Shown: in pieces, positions 43,473 to 52,162 of the stretch
Layout of the letters: each line of letters opens with the position of its first letter
Numbering within the stretch: the stretch's first letter is position 1
DNA from: JAUIAI01 sp045106815
GTDB lineage: Bacteria > Pseudomonadota > Gammaproteobacteria > Burkholderiales > Burkholderiaceae_E
Assembly: GCA_045106815.1 (NCBI GenBank)
Contig: JBGCFG010000022.1
Span: 1 to 64,000, forward strand
DNA: 64,000 nucleotides
Direction: 5' to 3'
Notes under the pieces: model-generated
Databases searched by the model: none
Told to the model about the DNA's origin: nothing
Seen by the model: the letters and a program-made list of their open reading frames with translations, nothing else
Translations under genes and position numbers: made by a program

Positions 43473-44651
43473 ATGAACCAACGCATGCGTTTTGGAATAT
43501 TCCTTGCCCCGTTCCACAAACCGGGTATCAACCCCACCCTTGCGCTGGAGCAAGATCTCGAACTCATTCAGTGGCTTGATCGTTGTGGCTACGATGAGGC
43601 GTGGTGCGGTGAACACCATTCAGCCGGCTCAGAAATCAGTGCAAGTCCTGAAATTCTGATTGCCGTGGCGTCCGAACGAACCCGCCACATCAAATTAGGC
43701 ACCGGCGTTGTGAGTGTTAGTTATCACAATCCGCTGTGGGTCGCCGAGCGCATTGTGCAGCTTGATCACATTACTCGTGGTCGCGTCATGCTGGGCCTTG
43801 GGCCGGGCTCTCTGCCCAGTGACGGCGCCATGATCGGGATTTCTCAATCTCAGACCCGCCCCTTGCTCGCAGAAGGTCTGGACGTCATCATGAAGCTGCT
43901 GAAATCAGACGAGCCAGTCAACTTCAAGAATGATCGCTGGGAATTGAATGATGCGCGCCTACACTTGCGTCCCTATTCGAATCCTTTGTTCGATGTGGCG
44001 GTCCCCGCAGTGGCTTCGCCCACTGGCCCGAAGCTCGCCGGTATGCACGGCACCGGCCTGCTCTCCATTGGTGCCACAACCGCAGCCGGCTTTGATGCGC
44101 TTGCGTTGCATTGGGATGTCATGGAAGCGCAGGCAAAGGAGTACAACACAGTCGTTGATCGCAACAAGTGGCGTCTGGTGGGCATGGTGCATTGCGCCGA
44201 GACCATGGATCAGGCGTATCGCGATGTCGAATACGGCATTGAACAATGGTTCGACTACTTCCAGGCCGTTGCTGCGTTCCCGCAGATGGCGGTACCTGGC
44301 AACAACGTAAAAGAAATGATCTCTTTCGTAAACGATTCAGGCTTTGGCGCCATCGGTACGCCCGACATGGTCAATGCCCAAATCGACCGGCTATGGAAGC
44401 AGTCAAACGGTGGCTTCGGTGCCTACCTCATGCTTGCGCATAACTGGGCAAACTTTGACGCAACGCGTAAGAGTTACGACTTGATTTCGCGTCATGTGTT
44501 CCCACAGTGGCAAGGTCAGAACGCCACGATGGCTGCTGCAGACCGGGCACGGGCAGCTAGGCCGGCTTTGGCCGAGGTGCACAGCAAAGCCGTCGAAGTG
44601 GCCACTCAGCAATACGCGGATGAAGTAGCTGCTCGCGAGACGCGTCACTAA
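43473..44651 (+). CDS. LLM class flavin-dependent oxidoreductase
   Basis: A 392-residue luciferase-like TIM-barrel enzyme. The start is ATG 43473 after a GGAG site; the frame is open farther upstream but the family start is MRFGIFLAPFH. Features are YDEAWCGEHHSAG, IKLGTGVVSVSYHNPLWVAER, DHITRGRVMLGLGPG and SIGATTAAGF. The length and these marks fit the alkanal/limonene monooxygenase group. It needs reduced FMN, probably from the divergent reductase. Substrate unknown. Confidence 0.87.
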   Translation: MNQRMRFGIFLAPFHKPGINPTLALEQDLELIQWLDRCGYDEAWCGEHHSAGSEISASPEILIAVASERTRHIKLGTGVVSVSYHNPLWVAERIVQLDHITRGRVMLGLGPGSLPSDGAMIGISQSQTRPLLAEGLDVIMKLLKSDEPVNFKNDRWELNDARLHLRPYSNPLFDVAVPAVASPTGPKLAGMHGTGLLSIGATTAAGFDALALHWDVMEAQAKEYNTVVDRNKWRLVGMVHCAETMDQAYRDVEYGIEQWFDYFQAVAAFPQMAVPGNNVKEMISFVNDSGFGAIGTPDMVNAQIDRLWKQSNGGFGAYLMLAHNWANFDATRKSYDLISRHVFPQWQGQNATMAAADRARAARPALAEVHSKAVEVATQQYADEVAARETRH

Positions 44652-44674
44652 AACTCGCTTGCTCCCGGCTGAAC

Positions 44675-44709
44675 GCAAACGGCCCGCACGATCGCGGGCC
44701 GTTTGCATT
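44675..44709. terminator. Intrinsic terminator between convergent genes
   Basis: GCAAACGGCCCGC (44675-44687) and GCGGGCCGTTTGC (44694-44706) form a perfect 13-bp stem with a 6-base loop, followed by ATTT. It sits between the convergent luciferase-like and copper oxidase genes and could stop transcription from both sides, although the T-run is short on either strand. Confidence 0.8.
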
Positions 44710-44729
44710 TCCGGATCGTGCCGACGCCG

Positions 44730-46853
44730 TCAACTCGCTTCGCAACGTAGGCCGAGGCCGAGGATGATTTCGTTTTCAAGCCCCTGAACGCCGCGTATGC
44801 CTTGAGCAAATGTGAGATCAGGGCAAACGCTTGTTTGTGAAGATGCACTATCGCCAGGAACGGGCGCACGGCCACCTGTTCTACCGACTGCCTGGCAAAC
44901 CAGATCTGGCGACTCGGTGAATTGCCCGGTGTTTGCGCTTATGCCTATCAGCGCTTGCCCCGATTCGCACAATGTTTCAAATGCGTTTGGTGAGTTCGCC
45001 TCCATCATGGCGCCGGCTGCTGGACGAGGCGTCTTGTTGCCCGTCCAGTTTCCCGTCACTCGATCGATTCTCATGCAGACAGGCCCAATCGCACTGAGCC
45101 GTTGATCAGTTTCACCGTGCAAGCCAACAAGCAATTCGTCCGCGCCACAGATCAATTCGAACTGAGCGACATCGCTATCAACACCAAGCGCGTCGGGCGC
45201 CGGCACCGATTGACCAAGCACCGCTGATTCAATCCCGATGGGCGCGGTCTGCGGGGGTGTACCGGCAAACGGGTTGATGCGCACGATCTTGCTAATCGAC
45301 GGCACACCCTGCTCGTTCAATACAAACACATGGTAAAAACCTGGTGTCGTGTACGCCGCGTTCGCGGGCAGTGTGACTTGCAGTTGATTCAGTTGTTGAT
45401 CCGGCCCAACCTCAAACACCAGTTCAACGAAGCGTTGATCCATATCCACTGAATGGGTAACAGCGCCAGTTTTAACCAGCACAACCTGCGCCACTGCGTC
45501 GGCATCGCTAACCTCAAGCGAAAAGGTGCTGGCAGGGTCAAGAACATCCGGAGCCGCTTCAATCACTGGTCGCTCCGCGAGCGCCCCGTTTGCATCGAAT
45601 AGGTAACCCGGATAGTAAATCTCAGCATTCAAATTGGTGACTGGTCCCGGCAAGCCGCCGCCACCCAATAACACGGTAGCATCTGGTAAAAGAATACTCG
45701 CTGAGTGATACAGACGCGCAAACTGAGTCTCGGGGCCGCGAATAAAGGTATTTGACTCGGGCTTGTATAAGGCAACGTGGTAAGCCGGCTCGCCGAGTGG
45801 CGCATCAGTGGCGCTGGTATCGGTATCGCCGCCATTGGAGATCAACACGTCGCCAGACGGCAATACCGTCGCTGTGCCGTAAATTCTTGGCGACGAAAGC
45901 TTAGGGACTGACTCGTAAACGGGTATCGGGCCGTTGATATCAGCGCGGATAGCTCGCGTGCTGCGCCCGCCCGCCAGCAGAACTTTGCCGGGCCGGTACA
46001 TCACCGACAAAAAACCGTCGTCGAGCCTGACTTGCGGCGCATAACCAAAATCAACGCGCTGGCCATCGCCAGCCGGCCGGAGCCGGTAAGCATAACGTTT
46101 ACTCCAGCCAATGATGTTGCCGTCGGGCGCAACGAAGTTACGCGGGTATAGCCACGGCAGATCGTAAACGTCGAATCCGGTCAGCGAGCGATATTGCCGG
46201 CCATCAGGCGTTGCAATCTCGGTATAACGGGGACGCTCTGAAAGCGTCACGCCAGAGCCACCTTGAATGAAAATCTCGCCATTGGTCAGCTTGGTCATCG
46301 TGCCATACCAACGGCCTTCGCGCATTGTGCCGACTCTTTTGATGCGATTAGTTGATGGGTCAAATGCCGTCGCGTCAGCATTGCCCTCACCGGTTTGCCG
46401 GCCGACAGACGTCGATGTGCCACCCTCGCGGGTGTCTCCACCTGTCATGAGCATTTCGCCTGACGCGAGCATTAACTGATTGGCACAGAACAAGTCAGTG
46501 CCGATGACATTGGGAAGTGTCAGGTGACTCGTCTCGTCCAAGCCCTGGGTGTAGTCCCAGATGTCGTAGACCATTTCACTTGCGTCAGCAGATTCGCGAC
46601 CGAACGATACAACCCGACCATCCGCTGTTAAGCCCATGTGAATAGGCACGAGTGGCCAGGCAGCCGGTGCGCCCATCGCGCCCATCCGCTTATCACCTCT
46701 TTCAGGCGGGGTCGGGTCAGGGTCAAGAGCCACCGGTGGCTCCGACTGCTCGTCAGAGCCGGTCGCGCCGCCACCCGATCCGCCACAAGCTGCAAGCAGG
46801 GTCGCTAATAACAACGCACCCCAGCGAGACGTTAAAACAGAGGTCTTCACCAT
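44730..46853 (-). CDS. Copper radical oxidase-like (galactose/glyoxal oxidase family) lipoprotein
   Basis: A 707-residue exported protein. The lipobox LLAAC gives a lipidated C23, followed by a Gly/Ser/Pro linker. A kelch seven-bladed propeller follows, then a C-terminal galactose-oxidase domain (DUF1929-like). All expected copper-radical residues can be placed: C123 (DLFCANQ), Y183 (GRWYGTM), Y382 and H383 (RLYHSAS) and H467 (VTHSVDM). In galactose oxidase the Cys and first Tyr form the redox thioether. After about residue 555 there is an extra domain of about 150 residues with six or so cysteines in repeats ending VCMRID, LVCQAVG and GLRCEAS, possibly a binding module. It probably oxidises primary alcohols or aldehydes to yield hydrogen peroxide at the cell surface. 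Substrate unknown. Confidence 0.82.
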   Translation of the reverse strand: MVKTSVLTSRWGALLLATLLAACGGSGGGATGSDEQSEPPVALDPDPTPPERGDKRMGAMGAPAAWPLVPIHMGLTADGRVVSFGRESADASEMVYDIWDYTQGLDETSHLTLPNVIGTDLFCANQLMLASGEMLMTGGDTREGGTSTSVGRQTGEGNADATAFDPSTNRIKRVGTMREGRWYGTMTKLTNGEIFIQGGSGVTLSERPRYTEIATPDGRQYRSLTGFDVYDLPWLYPRNFVAPDGNIIGWSKRYAYRLRPAGDGQRVDFGYAPQVRLDDGFLSVMYRPGKVLLAGGRSTRAIRADINGPIPVYESVPKLSSPRIYGTATVLPSGDVLISNGGDTDTSATDAPLGEPAYHVALYKPESNTFIRGPETQFARLYHSASILLPDATVLLGGGGLPGPVTNLNAEIYYPGYLFDANGALAERPVIEAAPDVLDPASTFSLEVSDADAVAQVVLVKTGAVTHSVDMDQRFVELVFEVGPDQQLNQLQVTLPANAAYTTPGFYHVFVLNEQGVPSISKIVRINPFAGTPPQTAPIGIESAVLGQSVPAPDALGVDSDVAQFELICGADELLVGLHGETDQRLSAIGPVCMRIDRVTGNWTGNKTPRPAAGAMMEANSPNAFETLCESGQALIGISANTGQFTESPDLVCQAVGRTGGRAPVPGDSASSQTSVCPDLTFAQGIRGVQGLENEIILGLGLRCEAS

Positions 46854-46863
46854 CAGTTACGGG

Positions 46864-47217
46864 TCACTTCATTTTGACGGCAGTACCGCTCACGGACACC
46901 ATCATCATGCCGTTGTTTTCGCCAAGGACTTCATAGTCAAAGTCGATACCGATGATGCCGTTTGCGCCCATCTCGCTGGCCGCCTCTTTCATGTCGTCAA
47001 GCGCGGCGTCGCGCGCGCCGGATAACGCACGTTCGTATCCGCCGGCGCGCCCCCCGACAACATCTCGCACTGAAGAAAACATGTCTCGGAAAATATTCGC
47101 GCCAATAATCGCTTCACCGTTGACGATGCCCAGATACTGATCAATCTGTGGCCCGTCCTGCGAAGCGGCCACTGTTGACAGAAAAAACGCGTCGTCCTTC
47201 TTTGAGAACCAACCCAT
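46864..47217 (-). CDS. YbjQ/UPF0145 family protein
   Basis: A 117-residue small protein of the YbjQ heavy-metal-binding-domain family. The pattern IVNGEAIIGANIFRD, VVGGRAGGYERAL, DMKEAASEMGANGIIGIDFDY and MVSVSGTAV is diagnostic. Its role is unknown; proposed metal binding is not proven. It lies 10 bases upstream of the copper oxidase gene on the same strand, so the two are probably co-transcribed. Confidence 0.88.
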   Translation of the reverse strand: MGWFSKKDDAFFLSTVAASQDGPQIDQYLGIVNGEAIIGANIFRDMFSSVRDVVGGRAGGYERALSGARDAALDDMKEAASEMGANGIIGIDFDYEVLGENNGMMMVSVSGTAVKMK

Positions 47218-47276
47218 GCTGCCCTCCAGTAAAACCGTTATCGTACCGGCTCAGCCTGCAGGCGTCAGATGCGCCG

Positions 47277-48113
47277 CTAGTCACCATCGCTATTCGTTAC
47301 TGCCTCAGCAATCAAACGGGCACACGCTTCTGGCGCTTCCATTGGCACTAAGTGCCCGGCCACGATTTCCCGCCATAAAGGGCCAAACAGGCGCTTATTA
47401 CCGGGCCTGCCTGCCATGTCAGTTTCAAGTGAGCGGGTCCCGGCAATCATGAAAACCGGCTTACCCAGACTCTGTAAGTCGCGCAGGGCGCGGTAAGCGG
47501 GCTGACTGGGTAGATTGGCGTAAATATCTCGCTCCGCCTCGCGTGCAATTTTGAGCGTGACACCATCGTTGGATTCAACCAGCGCGGCGGTTAGAAAATC
47601 ATCCATAACACCCGTTGCCCAATGGCGGGCAAAGGACTTTTGTGACAGATGTTCACGCGCATCCGCCAACTTGGGCCATTCGAATCTGCGCCGGGCAGCA
47701 ATCGGTGCGGGCCCGACCAAATCACTCAGACGTGCGTGCCGTAACAACTCAAACACCAGTCGGCGCCATGAAATAACCATGGGCGAATCAATCAGAATGA
47801 CTCTATCCACAAACTCCGGCAGCGAACTGGCAGCCATTAGCGAGAGGTAGCCGCCCATTGAATGCCCGACCAGCGTAATCGGCGCATCGCGACTCCCTAT
47901 CTCTCGCACTTGTGAGCGCGCAAAGTCCGCCATGTGAGGCCAGCGCCTGGATGGCACCATCGACAAAGGCGTTTGAATGACAGCAGGCGCGCTGATCTCG
48001 CCATACTGGCCGAGTGCCCGCAAAAACTGAGCATATGACCCGGTTGGAAAACCGTTCGCGTGAAGGAACAACATACGCGACAATGACACGTCGCGCGCAA
48101 CAACAGATGGCAT
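47277..48113 (-). CDS. Alpha/beta hydrolase
   Basis: A 278-residue serine hydrolase. The start is uncertain: ATG at 48113 is chosen, but 48074 (MLFLHANGFP) or 48179 are possible, and none has a clear ribosome site. The fold shows LFLHANGFPTGSY, nucleophile elbow LVGHSMGGYLSLMAAS, an Asp region and a C-terminal GHLVPMEAP histidine. It is divergent from the MazG-like gene. Substrate unknown. Confidence 0.82.
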   Translation of the reverse strand: MPSVVARDVSLSRMLFLHANGFPTGSYAQFLRALGQYGEISAPAVIQTPLSMVPSRRWPHMADFARSQVREIGSRDAPITLVGHSMGGYLSLMAASSLPEFVDRVILIDSPMVISWRRLVFELLRHARLSDLVGPAPIAARRRFEWPKLADAREHLSQKSFARHWATGVMDDFLTAALVESNDGVTLKIAREAERDIYANLPSQPAYRALRDLQSLGKPVFMIAGTRSLETDMAGRPGNKRLFGPLWREIVAGHLVPMEAPEACARLIAEAVTNSDGD

Positions 48114-48219
48114 GAGGAGAATCTTTGGCCTAAGGGCTTTTGGCAGGAGTGCCATGATTGTAGCCCGCAGCCTGATCAAGCAACGAGCCAGTCGCGCCCC
48201 CTATAACGAGCCACCAAGC

Positions 48220-48552
48220 ATGCCAAAGACTCCCTATTTTGATGAACTGAATATTCGCCTTCGTGCGTTTTCAGCCGAACGCGACTGGGATCGCCATCAT
48301 GCCCCCCGTAACCTCGCGGCCTCTGTCTCTATTGAAGCAGCCGAGTTGCTTGAGTTGTTTCAATGGGATGACGGCAGCCATGACTGGTCGGCCTTACAGC
48401 AAGGCGACAAGCACCAGCGACTACGTGAAGAACTGGCAGATGTTCTGATCTACGCGCTTAGGCTGGCAGATCTGGCCAAGATAGATGTCCCCCAGGCCAT
48501 TGAAGACAAAATGGCCGCTAACGCGATCAAGTATCCGCCTACCAACGCGTAG
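48220..48552 (+). CDS. MazG-like nucleotide pyrophosphohydrolase
   Basis: A 110-residue all-helical enzyme of the dCTPase/MazG-like group. The Mg-binding pattern is clear: SIEAAELLELFQW, then REELADVLIYALRLAD. The start DWDRHHAPRNLAASVSIEAAEL matches DCTPP1-like proteins, which hydrolyse non-canonical dNTPs. The ATG at 48220 is preferred because the family starts just there; the longer frame from 48112 overlaps the divergent hydrolase. Confidence 0.85.
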   Translation: MPKTPYFDELNIRLRAFSAERDWDRHHAPRNLAASVSIEAAELLELFQWDDGSHDWSALQQGDKHQRLREELADVLIYALRLADLAKIDVPQAIEDKMAANAIKYPPTNA

Positions 48553-48574
48553 TCGACCCTCCACGCCTTCCTCT

Positions 48575-50371
48575 GTGACCCAAGCGACAAACCATCCGCA
48601 ACCGCCTGACCTTAATCAGGCGTCACTCATCGGCATGGTGTTCAGCTACATCAGACGCAATGCAAACGCCTATGCGCTGGCGGCGATTTTGTTAGTTGGA
48701 GTAGCGCTTGTAACGGCTTGGGTGCCGCGCAAGGTCGGGCAAACGGTAGACGCGTTTGTTGCCGGTGACTTGAGCGGCGGCGATTTACTTGCGCCGGTCG
48801 CGCTGCTGCTGGCTGCAGGCATTGCGATTTACCTCATGCGCGTGACATGGCGGATCAAACTCTATGGCACCGCTTACTGGCTCGGTGTTTCACTGCGTGA
48901 GGCGCTGTATCGAACCCTCGCCGGGCATGGCCCTGCATTCTTTCAACAGCGACGTACCGGTCGCCTGATGGCGCTGGCGACAAACGACATCGATGCTATT
49001 GAGATGGCGGCGGGCGAAGCGTTCCTGGCGGGGTTCGATGGCACACTGACGCTGATCGTGGTGATTGCCATGATGAGTCTGGGCATTGACTGGCGCCTCA
49101 CGCTGATTGCGCTAATGCCTTTTCCGCTCATGGCCTTGAGTTTCTGGTGGATCTCAAGGCAGGTGCACCATGCCTCTCGCGCGCAGCTTGAGGCTTTCTC
49201 GAAACTCAACGAACAAACCCAGCAAACAATTGCCGGCGTTCATACCGTGCGCGCGATCGGACTCGAACAACAAACTCACCAGGCATTTTCAGACCTCACG
49301 GCGAGCGCCGCTGATGCAGGCTTCCAGGAATTGAAGTGGGAGTCCGCTTTTGAGCCTGCCGTGGGTCTCACGCTTGGCTCAGCCATCGTTTTGGTTTTTG
49401 CCGTGGGAGGCTCGTTTCTCTTGGCTGGCGAGTTAACGATTGGCGAACTCACCGCCTTTACGATGTACATGGGGCAACTGATTTGGCCCATGTTTGCGAT
49501 GGGCTGGGTGTTGTCTCTGATTGAGCGCGGCCGCGCCGCCTGGCTGCGCCTGGCGCCAGTACTAACCAGCCCACCCGACATTGACGACTCAGGGTCGGTA
49601 GAGACAGTCCCAAATGCGCCGTTGCAGATTAAACACGCGAGCCTGACCTATCCGGGGCAGACCCAGCCGGCCCTGCAAGACATTGATCTGTGCGTGGAGC
49701 CCGGCAAAACGATCGGTATCGTCGGACCAACCGGCGCCGGTAAGTCCTCTCTCGCCAGTTTGGTCTTGCGACACTATCAACCAGCAAGCGGCACGATTAC
49801 CTGGGGGAATACGTCGATTAAGGCCTTCACACTCGACGCTCTGAGAGCCGCAACAGCTTGGGTACCTCAGGAAGCCTTTTTATTTTCATCAACGCTCTCT
49901 GAGAATATCGCGCTGGCAGACCCGACTGCGTCAGTACAGGCAATCGAACAGGTAGCCAGGCTTGCTGCCCTGCATCAGGATATTGCTGAATTCCCAGCCG
50001 GCTACGACACGCTGGTTGGCGAGCGCGGCGTAACGCTGTCGGGTGGGCAGCGCCAGCGCGTGGCGATTGCTCGCGCCCTGCTGGCCAATGCGCCACTGCT
50101 GATTCTGGACGATGCCTTAAGTGCTGTCGACACGGAGACAGAAGCGAGCATCCTCGGCCACCTACGCGCACTACGCGAGCAGCAGCCCGGACGAAGCACG
50201 ATCATCATCAGTCATCGTTTGTCGGCCGTGCTTGATGCCGATGAGATTGTGGTGCTGCAATCGGGCCGGATCACCGCTCGCGGATCTCACACCGAACTGG
50301 TTGCTGAATCGGGCTGGTATGCCAGGCAGTGGCAATACCAGCAACTTGAGGCCAGTCTCGATGAAGACTGA
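48575..50371 (+). CDS. mdlA: ABC exporter half-transporter, MdlA type
   Basis: A 598-residue fused permease-ATPase with six helices (residues 20-310) and a nucleotide-binding domain. The start is taken at GTG 48575, just after the MazG stop; an ATG at 48635 is also possible. Walker A GPTGAGKSS (near 386), signature LSGGQRQR (near 488) and Walker B LLILDDALSAVD (near 509). The base after Walker B is Asp, not Glu, so this site is degenerate, as in MdlA. It overlaps the next gene by 11 bases and should form a heterodimer with it. Exported substrate unknown. Confidence 0.85.
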   Translation: MTQATNHPQPPDLNQASLIGMVFSYIRRNANAYALAAILLVGVALVTAWVPRKVGQTVDAFVAGDLSGGDLLAPVALLLAAGIAIYLMRVTWRIKLYGTAYWLGVSLREALYRTLAGHGPAFFQQRRTGRLMALATNDIDAIEMAAGEAFLAGFDGTLTLIVVIAMMSLGIDWRLTLIALMPFPLMALSFWWISRQVHHASRAQLEAFSKLNEQTQQTIAGVHTVRAIGLEQQTHQAFSDLTASAADAGFQELKWESAFEPAVGLTLGSAIVLVFAVGGSFLLAGELTIGELTAFTMYMGQLIWPMFAMGWVLSLIERGRAAWLRLAPVLTSPPDIDDSGSVETVPNAPLQIKHASLTYPGQTQPALQDIDLCVEPGKTIGIVGPTGAGKSSLASLVLRHYQPASGTITWGNTSIKAFTLDALRAATAWVPQEAFLFSSTLSENIALADPTASVQAIEQVARLAALHQDIAEFPAGYDTLVGERGVTLSGGQRQRVAIARALLANAPLLILDDALSAVDTETEASILGHLRALREQQPGRSTIIISHRLSAVLDADEIVVLQSGRITARGSHTELVAESGWYARQWQYQQLEASLDED

Positions 50372-52103
50372 CCGGGCCGCGCTGAAACTACTGGTCAATG
50401 CAGTACGGCCCGACCAGCGCCGGTTTACCTGGGCGGTCGTAACGCTCGTCATTGCCGGCTTATTTGAAGCCATGGGTCCCTTGCTAGGCAAGGTATTTGT
50501 AGATGACTACTTAATGGCTCAGACAAGCACGCCAAGCGATGCTGCGTGGTTACTGCTTGGCATGTTGCTCGTTAATTGGGCGGCATCAGGCTTGCGTTAT
50601 CTGAGCATGATCACCATGGCGCGTGTGGCGATGCAGGCCGTGCAGCGACTGCGCCAGTGGGTACATGCTCATGTACTTAAATTGCCGATTGCCACCTTTG
50701 ACAGCAGCCACTCCGGCCAGCTTGTCAGCAGGATTACAAACGATACCGAACAAATCAGGCGCCTTTATGTGCAGGCTTTATTTGAAATGCTCCAGGGGCT
50801 CACCATCTTGTTTGGCGCCATCGTGGCGATGGCATGGCTGGACTGGCGTCTGATGCTCATCGTGCTGATGCTGGTTCCGATTATGACGGGCATCATCTGG
50901 CTATATCGTCGTCTGAGTGCGGCCGCTGTCATGCGCACGCGCGAATTGCGCAGCGACATTAACGCCCAAATCGCTGAGAGCATCGCCGGCATGACTGTTC
51001 TGCAGGCCAGCCGCAGCACGGGGCGTGCAGCTAGCCGATTCGCCAACACCAATCAGCACTACTACGCCTCAAGGCTGCGCGAAATGCGGGCCAATGCCTG
51101 GCTCCTGAGACCGGCACTTGATTTTGTGAGCCTGTTGTTGGTGATTGCAACCGTCGCGGCATTTGGGACACTACCGTTTGAGGCTTTGCAAGTGGGTCTG
51201 CTTTATGCGTTCATCAGCTATATCGAGCGCGTGGTGGAGCCGCTTATACAAATCACCCAACAGTTCTCCATGTTGCAGCAGTCACTCGCCTCAGCTACCC
51301 GCCTTGATGAGTTGCTTCGCACGCCGACGGAAAAGCACTCCGAGACCTCGCGCCAGTTAAGCAGCGGGCGCGTGCAAATCAAAAACCTGAGCTTTGGCTA
51401 TCAGGCCGATAACCCCGTACTGAACCAGATCGACCTGGACATTCCGGCCGGCCACTACTTTGGCATTGTCGGTCACACGGGTGCGGGTAAGTCGAGCTTG
51501 CTGGCATTGTTGCTGCGGTTTTATCACGCACAGGAGGGGCAAATCCTACTCGGCGAGATACCACTGAATGAACTAGACGATGCGAGCTTTCACGCTCAGG
51601 TAGGTCTAGTGCCGCAGGAGCCCTTTCTGCTTGCCGCATCCGTTCGCGAGAACATCGACATGGGCCGTGGTCTTAGCGATGAGCGGATTGAACTGGCCGC
51701 AAGGCAGGCCGGTGCCCACGATCTAGTCACCACGCTTGAAGCGGGTTACGACACGGTACTGGGCGAAGGAGGGGCGCGCCTGTCCGCCGGACAAAAGCAA
51801 TTGCTGGCGGTAGCGCGCGCACTTGCGGGACAGCCGCGCCTGCTGCTGCTGGATGAGGCAACCTCCCGGGTTGACAGCGAAACCGAACAAATCGTGACTC
51901 GAGCCGTCGCGCAGCTTCACGGCAATGTGACGGTTATTGCCATTGCCCACCGTTTATCCACCCTGCGCCATGCAGATCAGATTGCCGTACTCAACCACGG
52001 GCACTTGGCGGAACTAGGCTCACATGAGCAGCTCATGCGTGTTGAACAGGGCCTTTACAAACGGCTCTATCAACTGCAACAGCTCAGCACTCAAAGCCAG
52101 TAG
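50361..52103 (+). CDS. mdlB: ABC exporter half-transporter, MdlB type
   Basis: A 580-residue partner of the previous half-transporter. The start ATG 50361 overlaps its stop; a longer frame to 50121 lies inside the previous gene. It has a six-helix domain and a nucleotide-binding domain with Walker A GHTGAGKSS (near 371), signature LSAGQKQLLAVARAL (near 473), Walker B LLLLDEATSRVD with an intact Glu (near 494) and switch His in AHRLSTLRH. This site should be catalytic. The LSAGQKQ form is characteristic of MdlB. Confidence 0.86.
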   Translation: MKTDRAALKLLVNAVRPDQRRFTWAVVTLVIAGLFEAMGPLLGKVFVDDYLMAQTSTPSDAAWLLLGMLLVNWAASGLRYLSMITMARVAMQAVQRLRQWVHAHVLKLPIATFDSSHSGQLVSRITNDTEQIRRLYVQALFEMLQGLTILFGAIVAMAWLDWRLMLIVLMLVPIMTGIIWLYRRLSAAAVMRTRELRSDINAQIAESIAGMTVLQASRSTGRAASRFANTNQHYYASRLREMRANAWLLRPALDFVSLLLVIATVAAFGTLPFEALQVGLLYAFISYIERVVEPLIQITQQFSMLQQSLASATRLDELLRTPTEKHSETSRQLSSGRVQIKNLSFGYQADNPVLNQIDLDIPAGHYFGIVGHTGAGKSSLLALLLRFYHAQEGQILLGEIPLNELDDASFHAQVGLVPQEPFLLAASVRENIDMGRGLSDERIELAARQAGAHDLVTTLEAGYDTVLGEGGARLSAGQKQLLAVARALAGQPRLLLLDEATSRVDSETEQIVTRAVAQLHGNVTVIAIAHRLSTLRHADQIAVLNHGHLAELGSHEQLMRVEQGLYKRLYQLQQLSTQSQ

Positions 52104-52162
52104 ACAGTAGACAGCACAAAGGGGTAAAGGCGGCCTGGCGCCACCTGCGCTATCCTTTGCTT

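Noticed and set aside
52101..52114. Short tandem repeat TAGACAG x2 after the MdlB-type gene
   Set aside because: Only two 7-base copies; too short to mean more than chance or slippage.
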